From the NCBI GenBank assembly GCA_021162485.1, contig JAGGYP010000064.1, forward strand, positions 1 to 8,994: a stretch of 8,994 nt of DNA, given 5' to 3'. Both the position numbers and the translations under genes were made by a program. Source of the DNA: Thermoplasmata archaeon (GTDB lineage: Archaea; Thermoplasmatota; E2; DHVEG-1; B8-G13). Shown here one piece after another: positions 1 to 5,125 of the stretch (its first letter is position 1; each line of letters starts with the position of its first letter). Under the pieces are notes generated by a model, which did not search any database, was not told the DNA's origin, and worked only from the letters and a program-made list of their open reading frames with translations.

Positions 1-587
1 GCTTTGATGACATATAGTAAACTTGGCTTCCGAGGAGCCTTTATTTCTATGCAAGTATCATCTGGAGCGTACATCGCCTTACTACTGATGAGGGGAGTCC
101 ATTTCTCGTCGTGTAAGTAGTTGATCCATTTCCTCACTCCATCAATCCAAAACTCCAGTTGCCCCTTCACGGGTTTAGGAAATACTAAAGCCCCAAGGAT
201 CCAAGACTCGCGTTGTGGAACGCGTGTGCTGTAAATCTTCCTATATTCACGTTTGAAAGCCTTTCTCCTTATGGCTGTAACATACGTGACTATCAAATTT
301 TCAGGGTATTGATGGCGCCTCTGGAATTCCTCTTTAAGAAACTGCTCAAGATAGGGGCATTCCTTTACTATGAAGTTCATATAGTGGATGGGCGACTGGA
401 ATCCCTTGAAAACTTTTCCGTAATTATCAACCAGGTCATGAAATCTCTCTTCAAGCTTCTCTATCTCAGCGGTTTTTTGCCTTATCTCGTAGGCTAGTTG
501 ATGAGAGACCATATCCTCGAGATAATCCTCGACGGAACGTTGGATTAGGCGCCAAAGAGATCTTCCTATCACTTCCCTTAACTTCAC
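1..587 (-). CDS. Hypothetical protein, C-terminus beyond left edge
   Basis: An open frame of 195 codons runs leftward from a GTG at 587 to the edge with no stop, so the C-terminus is missing. The GTG overlaps the TGA of the preceding gene (GTGA) and has an AGGTGA ribosome site at 600-595, so the start is well supported and translation is probably coupled. The protein begins KLREVIGRSLWRLIQRS and continues into a charged, probably helical or coiled stretch (about residues 30-60, rich in E, K and R), then a mixed Trp/Tyr-rich part containing YSTRVPQRESWILGALVF. There is no signal peptide, membrane segment or cysteine cluster. I do not recognise a family. The basic, aromatic composition would suit a nucleic-acid or structural protein, but that is only a guess. 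Confidence 0.8.
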   Translation of the reverse strand, partial: MKLREVIGRSLWRLIQRSVEDYLEDMVSHQLAYEIRQKTAEIEKLEERFHDLVDNYGKVFKGFQSPIHYMNFIVKECPYLEQFLKEEFQRRHQYPENLIVTYVTAIRRKAFKREYRKIYSTRVPQRESWILGALVFPKPVKGQLEFWIDGVRKWINYLHDEKWTPLISSKAMYAPDDTCIEIKAPRKPSLLYVIK

Positions 588-931
588 TTCTGCTTCACCT
601 TCCTGGTTTGAACAATTCGATCAGTAAGGCTGAACTCGTATTCATCAATTGTTATAGGTCCGCTTTCTAGGGCCTTTATCGTTTCAGGCTTGAATTGCTC
701 CCTGTAGTCCCATCCCCAGCTTAAGGACCCTTCAGAGTATCCTCCGCCGGCTTTTCTTTTACCCTTCCATTTATGCTCCATGAGATCTTTAACCACCGCG
801 TCAAACTCGGCTGAAGGAGTAGATGGTTGAAGTCCAAGGAGAAACTTGTTTGCCTCGTAAAAATGCTTCTCGCAGAAGCTGCATCCACATAAGATATATT
901 CTGCTTCTTCACCGCATATGATGCACTTCAT
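584..931 (-). CDS. Small protein with N-terminal Cys-rich zinc-binding motif
   Basis: This is a 115-aa protein whose first 23 residues hold a compact metal site: C3, C6, C15, C17, C20 and H23. The spacing (CxxC, then CxC, then CxxH) resembles cross-brace zinc fingers of the B-box type, but the match is by eye only. The rest is polar, with a Gly/Ser/Trp-rich stretch (GGGYSEGSLSWGW, about residues 62-75), and it ends in a basic tail. Start and stop overlap the neighbouring genes by four bases on each side (ATGA upstream, GTGA downstream), so it sits inside a coupled operon. The function is unknown; a binding or adaptor role is inferred from the finger alone. Confidence 0.85.
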   Translation of the reverse strand: MKCIICGEEAEYILCGCSFCEKHFYEANKFLLGLQPSTPSAEFDAVVKDLMEHKWKGKRKAGGGYSEGSLSWGWDYREQFKPETIKALESGPITIDEYEFSLTDRIVQTRKVKQK

Positions 932-1152
932 TCTTCATCCTCCGCTGCTGTTTCAGGTCTGGGAAGCTCCTTCAATCGTTTTTCGATGAGCCTCTCCTTC
1001 TCGGACTCTATCCATGCATTAACGTTGTTTCTTATGGTTTCGAAAGCGATGTCAGGATCCGTCTTCTCATCGAATTCCTGAGTGTAAGCTATCTCGAGCA
1101 TGTCGTAGGCTGCTATCCTAACCTTCCTGGAATAATGAATCGTGTACTTCAT
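928..1152 (-). CDS. Small acidic hypothetical protein
   Basis: This 74-aa protein starts MKYTIHYSRKVRIAAYDMLEI. It reads as a beta-strand pair followed by one long charged helix (about residues 32-66, from DPDIAFETIRNNVNAWI onward) and ends in an acidic AAEDEE tail. It has no cysteines, membrane segments or known catalytic motif. The ATG overlaps the previous gene's stop as ATGA, and its own TGA overlaps the next ATG in the same way. Short proteins of this strand-strand-helix shape occur in archaeal viruses and plasmids, but I cannot name a family. Confidence 0.82.
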   Translation of the reverse strand: MKYTIHYSRKVRIAAYDMLEIAYTQEFDEKTDPDIAFETIRNNVNAWIESEKERLIEKRLKELPRPETAAEDEE

Positions 1153-1691
1153 TTCAGCCCCATCTCCTTCAAGCCCTTAACGATCTCCTCGGCGAACTTT
1201 TCAAGCTCCTCCATCTGCCGCTTACGCTCCTTCTCAACCCGCTTCCAAGCCTCATGGAGCATATGCTGCAGCTCCTCATCGCTGATCTCTTTAGCCTTGG
1301 AAGGTGGAATCTGACTGAAAACTTCGAGACGAACCAATTCGGCCCTGTGATAGAGGTCTATAAGCTGCTGCAACCTTCGAACCTTAGGCCTGCCTGAGAA
1401 GGCGATATCCATGTGATAATTGTCGTCTTCGAGACTCCAGTCCCAATCTCTTCCCTGCTCCAAGCCGAGCCTATCAGCCAGAAGCGAGACAAGAGCCACA
1501 TCGTCGCTGTGCTGTGCTCCATCAACCCAACGCCAGTTCCTCAGCCGGAGACGCTTACCATACGCAGCTGCGTTTTCAATTCTCAAAGTCTCCCTCTGAA
1601 TGGCTTTGTCGTCTATGCCTTCGGGAAAGCCTTGGTTTCTTAAGAAGAGCCAGAACTCTCTGTTAACTCGATTGTAGAATTCTCCACTCAT
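1149..1691 (-). CDS. Hypothetical protein with C-terminal charged helix
   Basis: This 180-aa protein has two visible parts. Residues 1-100 are rich in Trp, Arg and Asp (RLRLRNWRWVDGAQ and a GRDWDWSLEDDNYHMDIAF stretch) and look like a small globular domain. From about residue 100 onward the chain is almost entirely helical, ending in a K/E-rich coiled-coil-like segment (HEAWKRVEKERKRQMEELEK). I recognise no family and see no metal site or membrane segment. It overlaps the genes on both sides by four bases (ATGA), so it is translated as part of the left operon. The paired acidic residues between Trp residues could be catalytic, but nothing in the sequence proves it. Confidence 0.83.
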   Translation of the reverse strand: MSGEFYNRVNREFWLFLRNQGFPEGIDDKAIQRETLRIENAAAYGKRLRLRNWRWVDGAQHSDDVALVSLLADRLGLEQGRDWDWSLEDDNYHMDIAFSGRPKVRRLQQLIDLYHRAELVRLEVFSQIPPSKAKEISDEELQHMLHEAWKRVEKERKRQMEELEKFAEEIVKGLKEMGLK

Positions 1692-1891
1692 CTATGAACC
1701 TCCTCTTTTTTGAGTTTGTCGAACTTAATGTCATAATCTTGACAACACGGTTCAAATAATGCGTACCCTTCAGGACCGTTCTCAATAGTGATTTCTTCCT
1801 TGGTGCAATAGCCATCCTCGCTTCTAAACCTACAGTAAACCCCTTCACCAGATCCATTCTCAGCCTTGAAGTTACATTTTATCCTCGTCAT
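1688..1891 (-). CDS. Cys-rich microprotein
   Basis: This 67-aa acidic protein carries five cysteines (C6, C20, C29, C49, C50) and begins MTRIKCNFKAENG. The spacing is irregular compared with zinc ribbons, so it may be a novel knuckle, an Fe-S site or a disulfide-bonded fold. The start is secure: GGAGG lies 7 bases ahead of an ATG that overlaps the upstream stop (ATGA). That ribosome site belongs to a 14-base sequence seen at three gene junctions in this window. The function is unknown. Confidence 0.8.
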   Translation of the reverse strand: MTRIKCNFKAENGSGEGVYCRFRSEDGYCTKEEITIENGPEGYALFEPCCQDYDIKFDKLKKEEVHR

Positions 1892-2154
1892 TCAGAAGCC
1901 TCCTCTTTCGGTGTGAAGTAGGATCTCCGGTAGTTGTGGGCGCATTCTCCGCACTTATCCGGATAATCCGTACAGTAATCTTTATGTGGGCAATTCACGT
2001 TTTCTGGAGGCGAACGCCTCAGCCCCAAGAACTTTAGGAATCGATCTATCGGCTCCTCATCTGAAAGTGCCACTATGTGAAGCTCAGGGTTCTCCGGATC
2101 CCCGATTTTAAGCTCAACTCTAATCTTTTCCTTCAACTCCTCCCCTACCCTCAA
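1888..2154 (-). CDS. Small protein with C-terminal four-Cys cluster
   Basis: This frame gives up to 88 aa. The C-terminal half holds a CX5CX6CX2C cluster (C55, C61, C68, C71, followed by H73), typical of a small zinc or Fe-S binding module. The chain ends EEASE. The N-terminal part is charged, with a probable strand pair. The start is uncertain. The TTG at 2154 overlaps the upstream gene by 35 bases and lacks a good ribosome site. A strong GGGGAGGAG lies at 2145-2137, just ahead of an in-frame TTG at 2136 (no spacing) and an in-frame ATT at 2124 that overlaps the upstream TAG. The real protein may therefore be 78-88 aa. A similar CX5C cluster occurs in the gene at 7076-7294. Confidence 0.78.
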   Translation of the reverse strand: MRVGEELKEKIRVELKIGDPENPELHIVALSDEEPIDRFLKFLGLRRSPPENVNCPHKDYCTDYPDKCGECAHNYRRSYFTPKEEASE

Positions 2155-2374
2155 AGTTAGCTATTACCTCGTCGATGAGCTCTTTAATTCTATTCGCAAC
2201 CTCGACTTTCGCTAGAACCTTAAAGGCCTCTGCAAATTCAGAGACTGTTGGATCTCCCTCGAAGCGGATTCTAGGCTCTCCCTCGTAGTACTTCTGGATC
2301 GTGATGCTCCATTTCATGGGAATGCCGACTCTGACGTTGAACTCCATAAGCTGAGGCTTTTCCTTTTGACTCAC
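2120..2374 (-). CDS. Small hypothetical protein
   Basis: I place the start at GTG 2374 (84 aa). This codon overlaps the TGA of the RHH gene as GTGA and has GGAGG (2390-2386) plus a closer GAAGGA ahead of it. An in-frame ATG at 2398 would add eight residues, but it lies 28 bases inside the RHH gene. The protein reads as beta strands (NVRVGIPMKWSITIQKYY, EPRIRFEGD) followed by a long helix with VSEFAEAFKVLAKVEVANRI. That strand-then-helix layout recurs in the genes at 6197-6517 and 7455-7724, perhaps a shared fold, though identity is low. No motif assigns a function. It is probably co-expressed with the RHH repressor. Confidence 0.8.
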   Translation of the reverse strand: MSQKEKPQLMEFNVRVGIPMKWSITIQKYYEGEPRIRFEGDPTVSEFAEAFKVLAKVEVANRIKELIDEVIANFEGRGGVEGKD

Positions 2375-2511
2375 TCTTCCTTCTCCCTCCTTATCCATTC
2401 TTTAACTGCCTGCCTTATCAGGGCAGACACGCTAATCCCGGTTTCTTCTTTCTGCTTCTCGAGGAAGACAAGATCCTCCTCGTCCAGAATCACGGTTACT
2501 TGTTTTCCCAT
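2371..2511 (-). CDS. RHH (CopG/Arc-type) transcriptional regulator
   Basis: This 46-aa protein begins MGKQVTVILDEEDLVFLEKQ and continues with a helix, a TGISVSALIRQAV turn-helix and a charged end. That is the standard strand-helix-helix shape of ribbon-helix-helix repressors: residues 3-9 form the DNA-contacting strand, about 11-22 helix A, and about 27-44 helix B. Such proteins bind inverted or tandem repeats as dimers. The ATG at 2511 has GGTGA (2521-2517) five bases upstream and follows a TATA box, so it is the first gene of the left operon. Its stop overlaps the next start (GTGA). An ATGTGAA/TTCACAT inverted repeat around the promoter is the obvious autoregulatory site. The fold call is by eye but the pattern is very clear. 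Confidence 0.88.
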   Translation of the reverse strand: MGKQVTVILDEEDLVFLEKQKEETGISVSALIRQAVKEWIRREKEE

Positions 2512-2529
2512 GTTTATCACCGTTAAATA

Positions 2530-2562
2530 ATGTGAATTAAGGGTTTATAAAGTTTTTCACAT
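2530..2562. promoter_or_regulatory. Divergent promoter: palindromic TATA box inside an inverted repeat
   Basis: TTTATAAA at 2544-2551 is its own reverse complement and could serve both directions. Leftward, a start about 25 bases away falls near 2523, giving a 12-base leader with GGTGA ahead of the RHH gene. Rightward, a start falls near 2573-2576, exactly where the GC-rich folded segment begins. The box lies inside a perfect 7-bp inverted repeat, ATGTGAA (2530-2536) and TTCACAT (2556-2562), centred within about two bases of it. A repressor bound to these half-sites would block TBP from both sides. Confidence 0.6.
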
Positions 2563-2572
2563 AAAAATAATT

Positions 2573-2733
2573 GTCGCCTCCCGCCGTTTAGGAAAATGAT
2601 ACACTCCACGGCCCCTAGGGCCTGTGTGGGGGTAAGCGTGAGGGGGCGGCGGATCTTACTGGTCCTTTTGTTCTCGCTGTTTTACTGCCGCCCCCCAGAT
2701 GTCCTAAACGCTTCTCCCCCGGCGGGAGGCTTT
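2573..2733 (+). ncRNA. Candidate structured non-coding RNA (GC-rich)
   Basis: By my count 2576-2730 is 62% G+C (96 of 155), against 20% in the 50 bases before and 30% in the 60 bases after, a hallmark of structured RNA in thermophiles. The segment is closed by GCCTCCCGCCG (2576-2586) with CGGCGGGAGGC (2720-2730), continued by TTTAGGA (2587-2593) with TCCTAAA (2702-2708). Inside are a hairpin with stem GGCCC/GGGCC and loop CTA (2610-2622), extended outward to about 2604-2630, and a longer hairpin GGGGGCGGC (2642-2650) with GCCGCCCCC (2687-2695). The unpaired C-run at 2714-2720 could pair with G-runs at 2628-2632. The rightward strand is preferred because of the TATA position; the leftward strand is also possible (T-rich sequence follows at 2570-2560). 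It matches no tRNA, 5S, SRP or RNase P signature I know. A replication-origin structure is the main alternative. Confidence 0.5.
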
Positions 2734-2754
2734 CATCAATATAATACGCACGTG

Positions 2755-2919
2755 TCACTTAAAAGATTTATTCTTCCATATGATGAGTGTCGGCTTTCCA
2801 AGTATGTCTCTGATGGCGCAGTCAAAGCCGAGTTTCACTAGGATGTTTATGAACTTCTCAACATCAGACCTCTCAAACCAGTTATCTGGGAGCATATAAT
2901 GTAGGTCCCCACAGGCCAA
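2755..2919 (-). pseudogene. Small ORF or remnant of a lost gene
   Basis: A leftward frame is open between a TAG at 2940-2938 and a TGA at 2757-2755. Its sequence looks like real protein, including DNWFERSDVEKFINILVKLG and a KPTLIIWKN end, and not like a chance frame. Possible starts are TTG 2919 (54 aa) or ATG 2895 (46 aa), neither with a convincing ribosome site. The motif KFIN appears twice, 27 residues apart, from a 15-base direct repeat. The stop just upstream and the missing ribosome site suggest a decayed 3' end of a longer gene, but a live small gene is not excluded. No family is recognised. Confidence 0.4.
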
Positions 2920-2939
2920 TAAGTTGTTTATGAACTTCT
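2844..2939. repeat. 15-bp direct repeat, two copies
   Basis: TGTTTATGAACTTCT occurs at 2844-2858 and again at 2925-2939. The spacing of 81 bases is a multiple of three, and both copies fall in the same leftward reading frame, coding KFIN each time. This fits a duplication inside a coding sequence, although recombination between copies in a gene remnant is also possible. Confidence 0.75.
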
Positions 2940-2942
2940 AAT

Positions 2943-3003
2943 ATGGATCAAGAATCCATTCTCACATGTGAGAAAGGTTTAAGCGTACATGCTAGAAACC
3001 TTT
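2943..3003. promoter_or_regulatory. Three stacked inverted repeats upstream of the ARPP-1 gene
   Basis: Three dyads sit end to end. ATGGAT (2943-2948) pairs with ATCCAT (2954-2959). TTCTCACATGTGAGAA (2959-2974) is a perfect 16-bp palindrome. AAAGGTTT (2973-2980) pairs with AAACCTTT (2996-3003), with an inner AGCG/TGCT continuation that makes a nearly complete 31-bp dyad. The last one runs into the TATA box at 3001. The middle palindrome contains TCACATGTGA, whose half-site ATGTGA is also found around the RHH promoter at 2530-2562. Operator function is inferred from position and symmetry. Confidence 0.6.
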
Positions 3004-3030
3004 ATATTAGAATTTTCCATAATCTAAAGT
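2995..3030 (+). promoter_or_regulatory. Archaeal promoter of the ARPP-1 gene
   Basis: GAAACC followed by TTTATATT (3001-3008) reads as a BRE-like purine stretch and TATA box. A start about 25 bases downstream falls near 3030, giving a leader of about 29 bases that repeats AAGTG several times before the ATG at 3059. No other good TATA box lies between 2975 and the gene. Confidence 0.6.
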
Positions 3031-3058
3031 AAAGTGAAGTGGAAGAAGTGAAAGTTGG

Positions 3059-4351
3059 ATGAAGTATTTGCTTGAGAGGCTATGCGACGAGAATCATTAT
3101 AGGTTCGGCGATCCCTGGAGGGTCAGCTCTAAATCTCTGTCCTTCGTGATTCCGATAATCAGGGTTAAGCCTCCGAGATCCAGAGGCTACGTTGTCGTCG
3201 AGGAGGTTAAAGATAAGCTCGAGATCGAGGATACAGGCAGCATCAGAGAGGTCAGGGTTAAAGGAGACGTTGACAAGCCGGTTTTCTTCAGGGGTGGAGG
3301 AATACTTAAGGGTGTTGGAACTCAGTCTAGAGCCGTCCAGTACGACGTCATAGTGGTTCCTAAGAAGGAGGAGACGATAAAGGTTCTATGTGTCCACGCC
3401 TCACATCCTATACGTACAGGTCGAAAGTTCAGAATTGTAAGTGGAGTTGCTCCTAGACCAATCTATGCAGCATTAGCCATGGGGAACCAGAGTGCAACTT
3501 GGAGTGCAGTTTCAAGCTTCGCTGCGAGAGCAGCTCAAACAACAGGTTTCGGAAGAGTTACAGACAGCTTGGTTGAAACTTTAGAGGTTGTTGATAGGTT
3601 CAGGGAGGACGTTAAGAAGAAGCTTGAGAAGATTCCAGGAACACTAGAAAATCAGGTTGGAGTCGCCGTTATAAACGAGAAGGGAGTCGTAGGCTTAGAG
3701 GTCTTTGACCATCCGGATTCCTGGAAAGCCTTCTCTGACAGTGTGATCCGACATTATGAAGATGTGCTCCTGGAAGAGGCTGAAGCCGAGATCTTCAAAC
3801 TTGACGAGTCCAAGATAGTTCCAGCGATAATCAGCTTCCTAGAGAAGGCTAAGCGCTGCAGCGAGGAGGAAGTTTGGAGCAGCAAGTATGGCCGTACAGT
3901 ATCAGTTAAGGGAGAAGACATCATAGGACAGTACACAACCTTCAACGGAAACATCATACACCTAATCCTTACGAAGAAGGAAAAGCTCGAGAGAGAAGCA
4001 AGACCTCAAATATTATGGACGACTTATACAAGAGAAACCTCAACGCCTCCCACATCACATCCAGACAGATGGAGAGACAACTGGATGCAGTTGATCACCG
4101 AGCCAACAAGATACTTCGCTAGAAAGGGAGCATGGGACTTCCTCAAATCCCTGACCTCGGGACCTAAAACCTTCAAGGATCTCGAGCCGAAGTTCAGATC
4201 CACAGCGACATTAAGCAGAAGAGCTAAAGAAGCCGTCTTTTACGGCTTGGCAGAGAAGACGATAAGACCTACAAACGGAAGAACCGTTTATAGGCTCACA
4301 AATAAAGGCAAGAAAGCGTTAGAGGCTATGGCTGCACAGTGGGAAACCTAA
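3059..4351 (+). CDS. ARPP-1-like domain protein with C-terminal winged helix
   Basis: This 430-aa protein is the only clear rightward gene. Residues of about 10-305 resemble the ARPP-1 domain (ARG and rhodanese-phosphatase-superfamily associated protein). A paired-strand core carries a Gly-rich stretch FFRGGGILKGVGTQSR (77-91) and then VLCVHASHPIRTG (109-121), where family members usually show a G-rich GxxQxR stretch followed by a VxCVExGRW-like motif. The Cys is kept while the usual E and W positions differ. Residues of about 355-425 form a winged helix (FKDLEPKFRSTATLSRRAKEA, then GRTVYRLTNKGKKALEAM), so the protein probably binds DNA or acts in its own regulation. ARPP-1 is linked in the literature to ADP-ribose and phosphatase systems, but no such partner is encoded here. 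The family call is from memory of its motifs. No signal peptide or membrane segment is seen. Confidence 0.72.
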   Translation: MKYLLERLCDENHYRFGDPWRVSSKSLSFVIPIIRVKPPRSRGYVVVEEVKDKLEIEDTGSIREVRVKGDVDKPVFFRGGGILKGVGTQSRAVQYDVIVVPKKEETIKVLCVHASHPIRTGRKFRIVSGVAPRPIYAALAMGNQSATWSAVSSFAARAAQTTGFGRVTDSLVETLEVVDRFREDVKKKLEKIPGTLENQVGVAVINEKGVVGLEVFDHPDSWKAFSDSVIRHYEDVLLEEAEAEIFKLDESKIVPAIISFLEKAKRCSEEEVWSSKYGRTVSVKGEDIIGQYTTFNGNIIHLILTKKEKLEREARPQILWTTYTRETSTPPTSHPDRWRDNWMQLITEPTRYFARKGAWDFLKSLTSGPKTFKDLEPKFRSTATLSRRAKEAVFYGLAEKTIRPTNGRTVYRLTNKGKKALEAMAAQWET

Positions 4352-4359
4352 ACTCCCCA

Positions 4360-4373
4360 TTTTTTTTATTTTT
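4360..4373 (+). terminator. T-run terminator after the ARPP-1 gene
   Basis: Eight T, one A and five T on the rightward strand (4360-4373) begin nine bases after the stop at 4351. This is the usual archaeal oligo-T stop signal, here between two convergent genes. Confidence 0.7.
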
Positions 4374-4387
4374 ACGCATATGCGTAA
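4372..4387. repeat. 16-bp perfect palindrome between convergent genes
   Basis: TTACGCATATGCGTAA is its own reverse complement. It lies directly after the T-run and three bases before the stop codon of the convergent gene at 4390. It may be a terminator aid for the leftward transcript, a protein-binding site or a recombination site; the sequence alone does not decide. Confidence 0.7.
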
Positions 4388-4389
4388 TT

Positions 4390-4731
4390 TTAACTGATAT
4401 ATGCCAATTCCTCTTTAATTTTTGCTCCATAAACCGTTAGATTCACCAAGCTTGCTATTATCGCCTCGTCAAGTTTTATTCTCTCTGAACTTGCAGCCTT
4501 TTTTATTCCATTCCATAGACTTCTTTTGATCCTTATTCTGAGATCCACGTAGTGGCCGTGGCTCTTAACGTCCAGAACTCCTTCTCCATGGTATAGTGGT
4601 GGAGGATTATCCCCAGCATGGATCTTGCTTATGTGAATATTCAGGGCCCTAGCTGATTTGAATCTGCGACCGCAGCGATCACATACGAATTCTTTCTTCT
4701 CCATATATTCATCTAAGCTTGCCTGCCTCAT
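4390..4731 (-). CDS. C2H2 zinc finger fused to an RHH-like domain
   Basis: I take ATG 4731 (113 aa) as the start: GGTGA lies six bases ahead of it, whereas a TTG two codons earlier (4737) touches that site. Numbered from that TTG, a classical C2H2 finger reads FVCDRCGRRF with C19, C22, H35 and H40. After a linker, residues of about 63-101 (VDLRIRIKRSLWNGIKKAAS, then LDEAIIASLVNL) have the strand-helix-helix form of RHH repressors. C2H2 fingers with extra DNA-binding parts are common in archaeal viruses and plasmids as regulators, so a transcription-factor role is likely. The gene overlaps the upstream regulator gene by 23 bases and is probably co-transcribed with it. Confidence 0.83.
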   Translation of the reverse strand: MRQASLDEYMEKKEFVCDRCGRRFKSARALNIHISKIHAGDNPPPLYHGEGVLDVKSHGHYVDLRIRIKRSLWNGIKKAASSERIKLDEAIIASLVNLTVYGAKIKEELAYIS

Positions 4732-5125
4732 CTCCAATCACCCGGTAAACTTTACCTTTAATGGGGTCAACCTCCCAATCCCTCTTGATGAAGCCAATCG
4801 CCAGGAGGGTTTCGATCCGGTTCTTTATTGAACGCCTATCGTAAACTCCAGACACACGTCTGACCATGGTTTCTAGGAAGTTTTGAGGTAAAGATCCGCC
4901 TGGCCTAACATACTTAAGGATCTCCTTCTTTAACGCTTCAGCTTCCTTCAGGGCTTTGCCTGAAAGTTGTGTGTGCGTGCTCTGGTTTTTTAGATAGGTT
5001 TTAATGGCTTCAATCAATTCTTCTCCTAGAGCTGTATGCAGTTTTCCGTGTTTTTGAAGGACAAAATCCTTGAATTCATTCCAGGTTTTCTCGTCTCTTA
5101 TCCTAACGAATATTCCTTTACTCAT
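4709..5125 (-). CDS. RHH-like/winged-helix DNA-binding regulator
   Basis: This is a 138-aa protein. The N-terminus (GIFVRIRDEKTWNEFKDFVL followed by HGKLHTALGEELIEAIKTYL, about residues 4-47) has the strand and two helices of an RHH-like dimerisation and DNA-binding unit often seen in crenarchaeal elements. Residues of about 65-130 form a winged helix, with LPQNFLETMV, DRRSIKNRIETLLAIGFI and a wing before KVYRVI. The start is clear: GGAGG (5136-5132) lies six bases ahead of ATG 5125. The promoter contains a TATA box and two perfect 20-bp tandem repeats across the expected transcription start, as expected for autorepression. It is the first gene of a two-regulator unit with the C2H2/RHH gene. 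Confidence 0.83.
   Translation of the reverse strand: MSKGIFVRIRDEKTWNEFKDFVLQKHGKLHTALGEELIEAIKTYLKNQSTHTQLSGKALKEAEALKKEILKYVRPGGSLPQNFLETMVRRVSGVYDRRSIKNRIETLLAIGFIKRDWEVDPIKGKVYRVIGDEAGKLR

Noticed and set aside
213..497. 94-codon rightward frame
   Set aside because: It is the antisense of the partial leftward gene at 1-587, which has a good start and a coupled position.
721..912. 63-codon leftward frame
   Set aside because: Lies inside the gene at 584-931 in another frame and lacks the coupled start and the Cys motif.
2576..2730. tRNA, 5S rRNA, SRP RNA or RNase P RNA
   Set aside because: No T-loop sequence, CCA-type acceptor pattern, SRP GNAR loop or RNase P conserved region can be seen in the folded segment on either strand.
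2596..2841. 81-codon rightward frame from ATG 2596
   Set aside because: It runs through both arms of the GC-rich folded segment, has no ribosome site, and its second half is the antisense of the protein-like leftward frame at 2755-2937.
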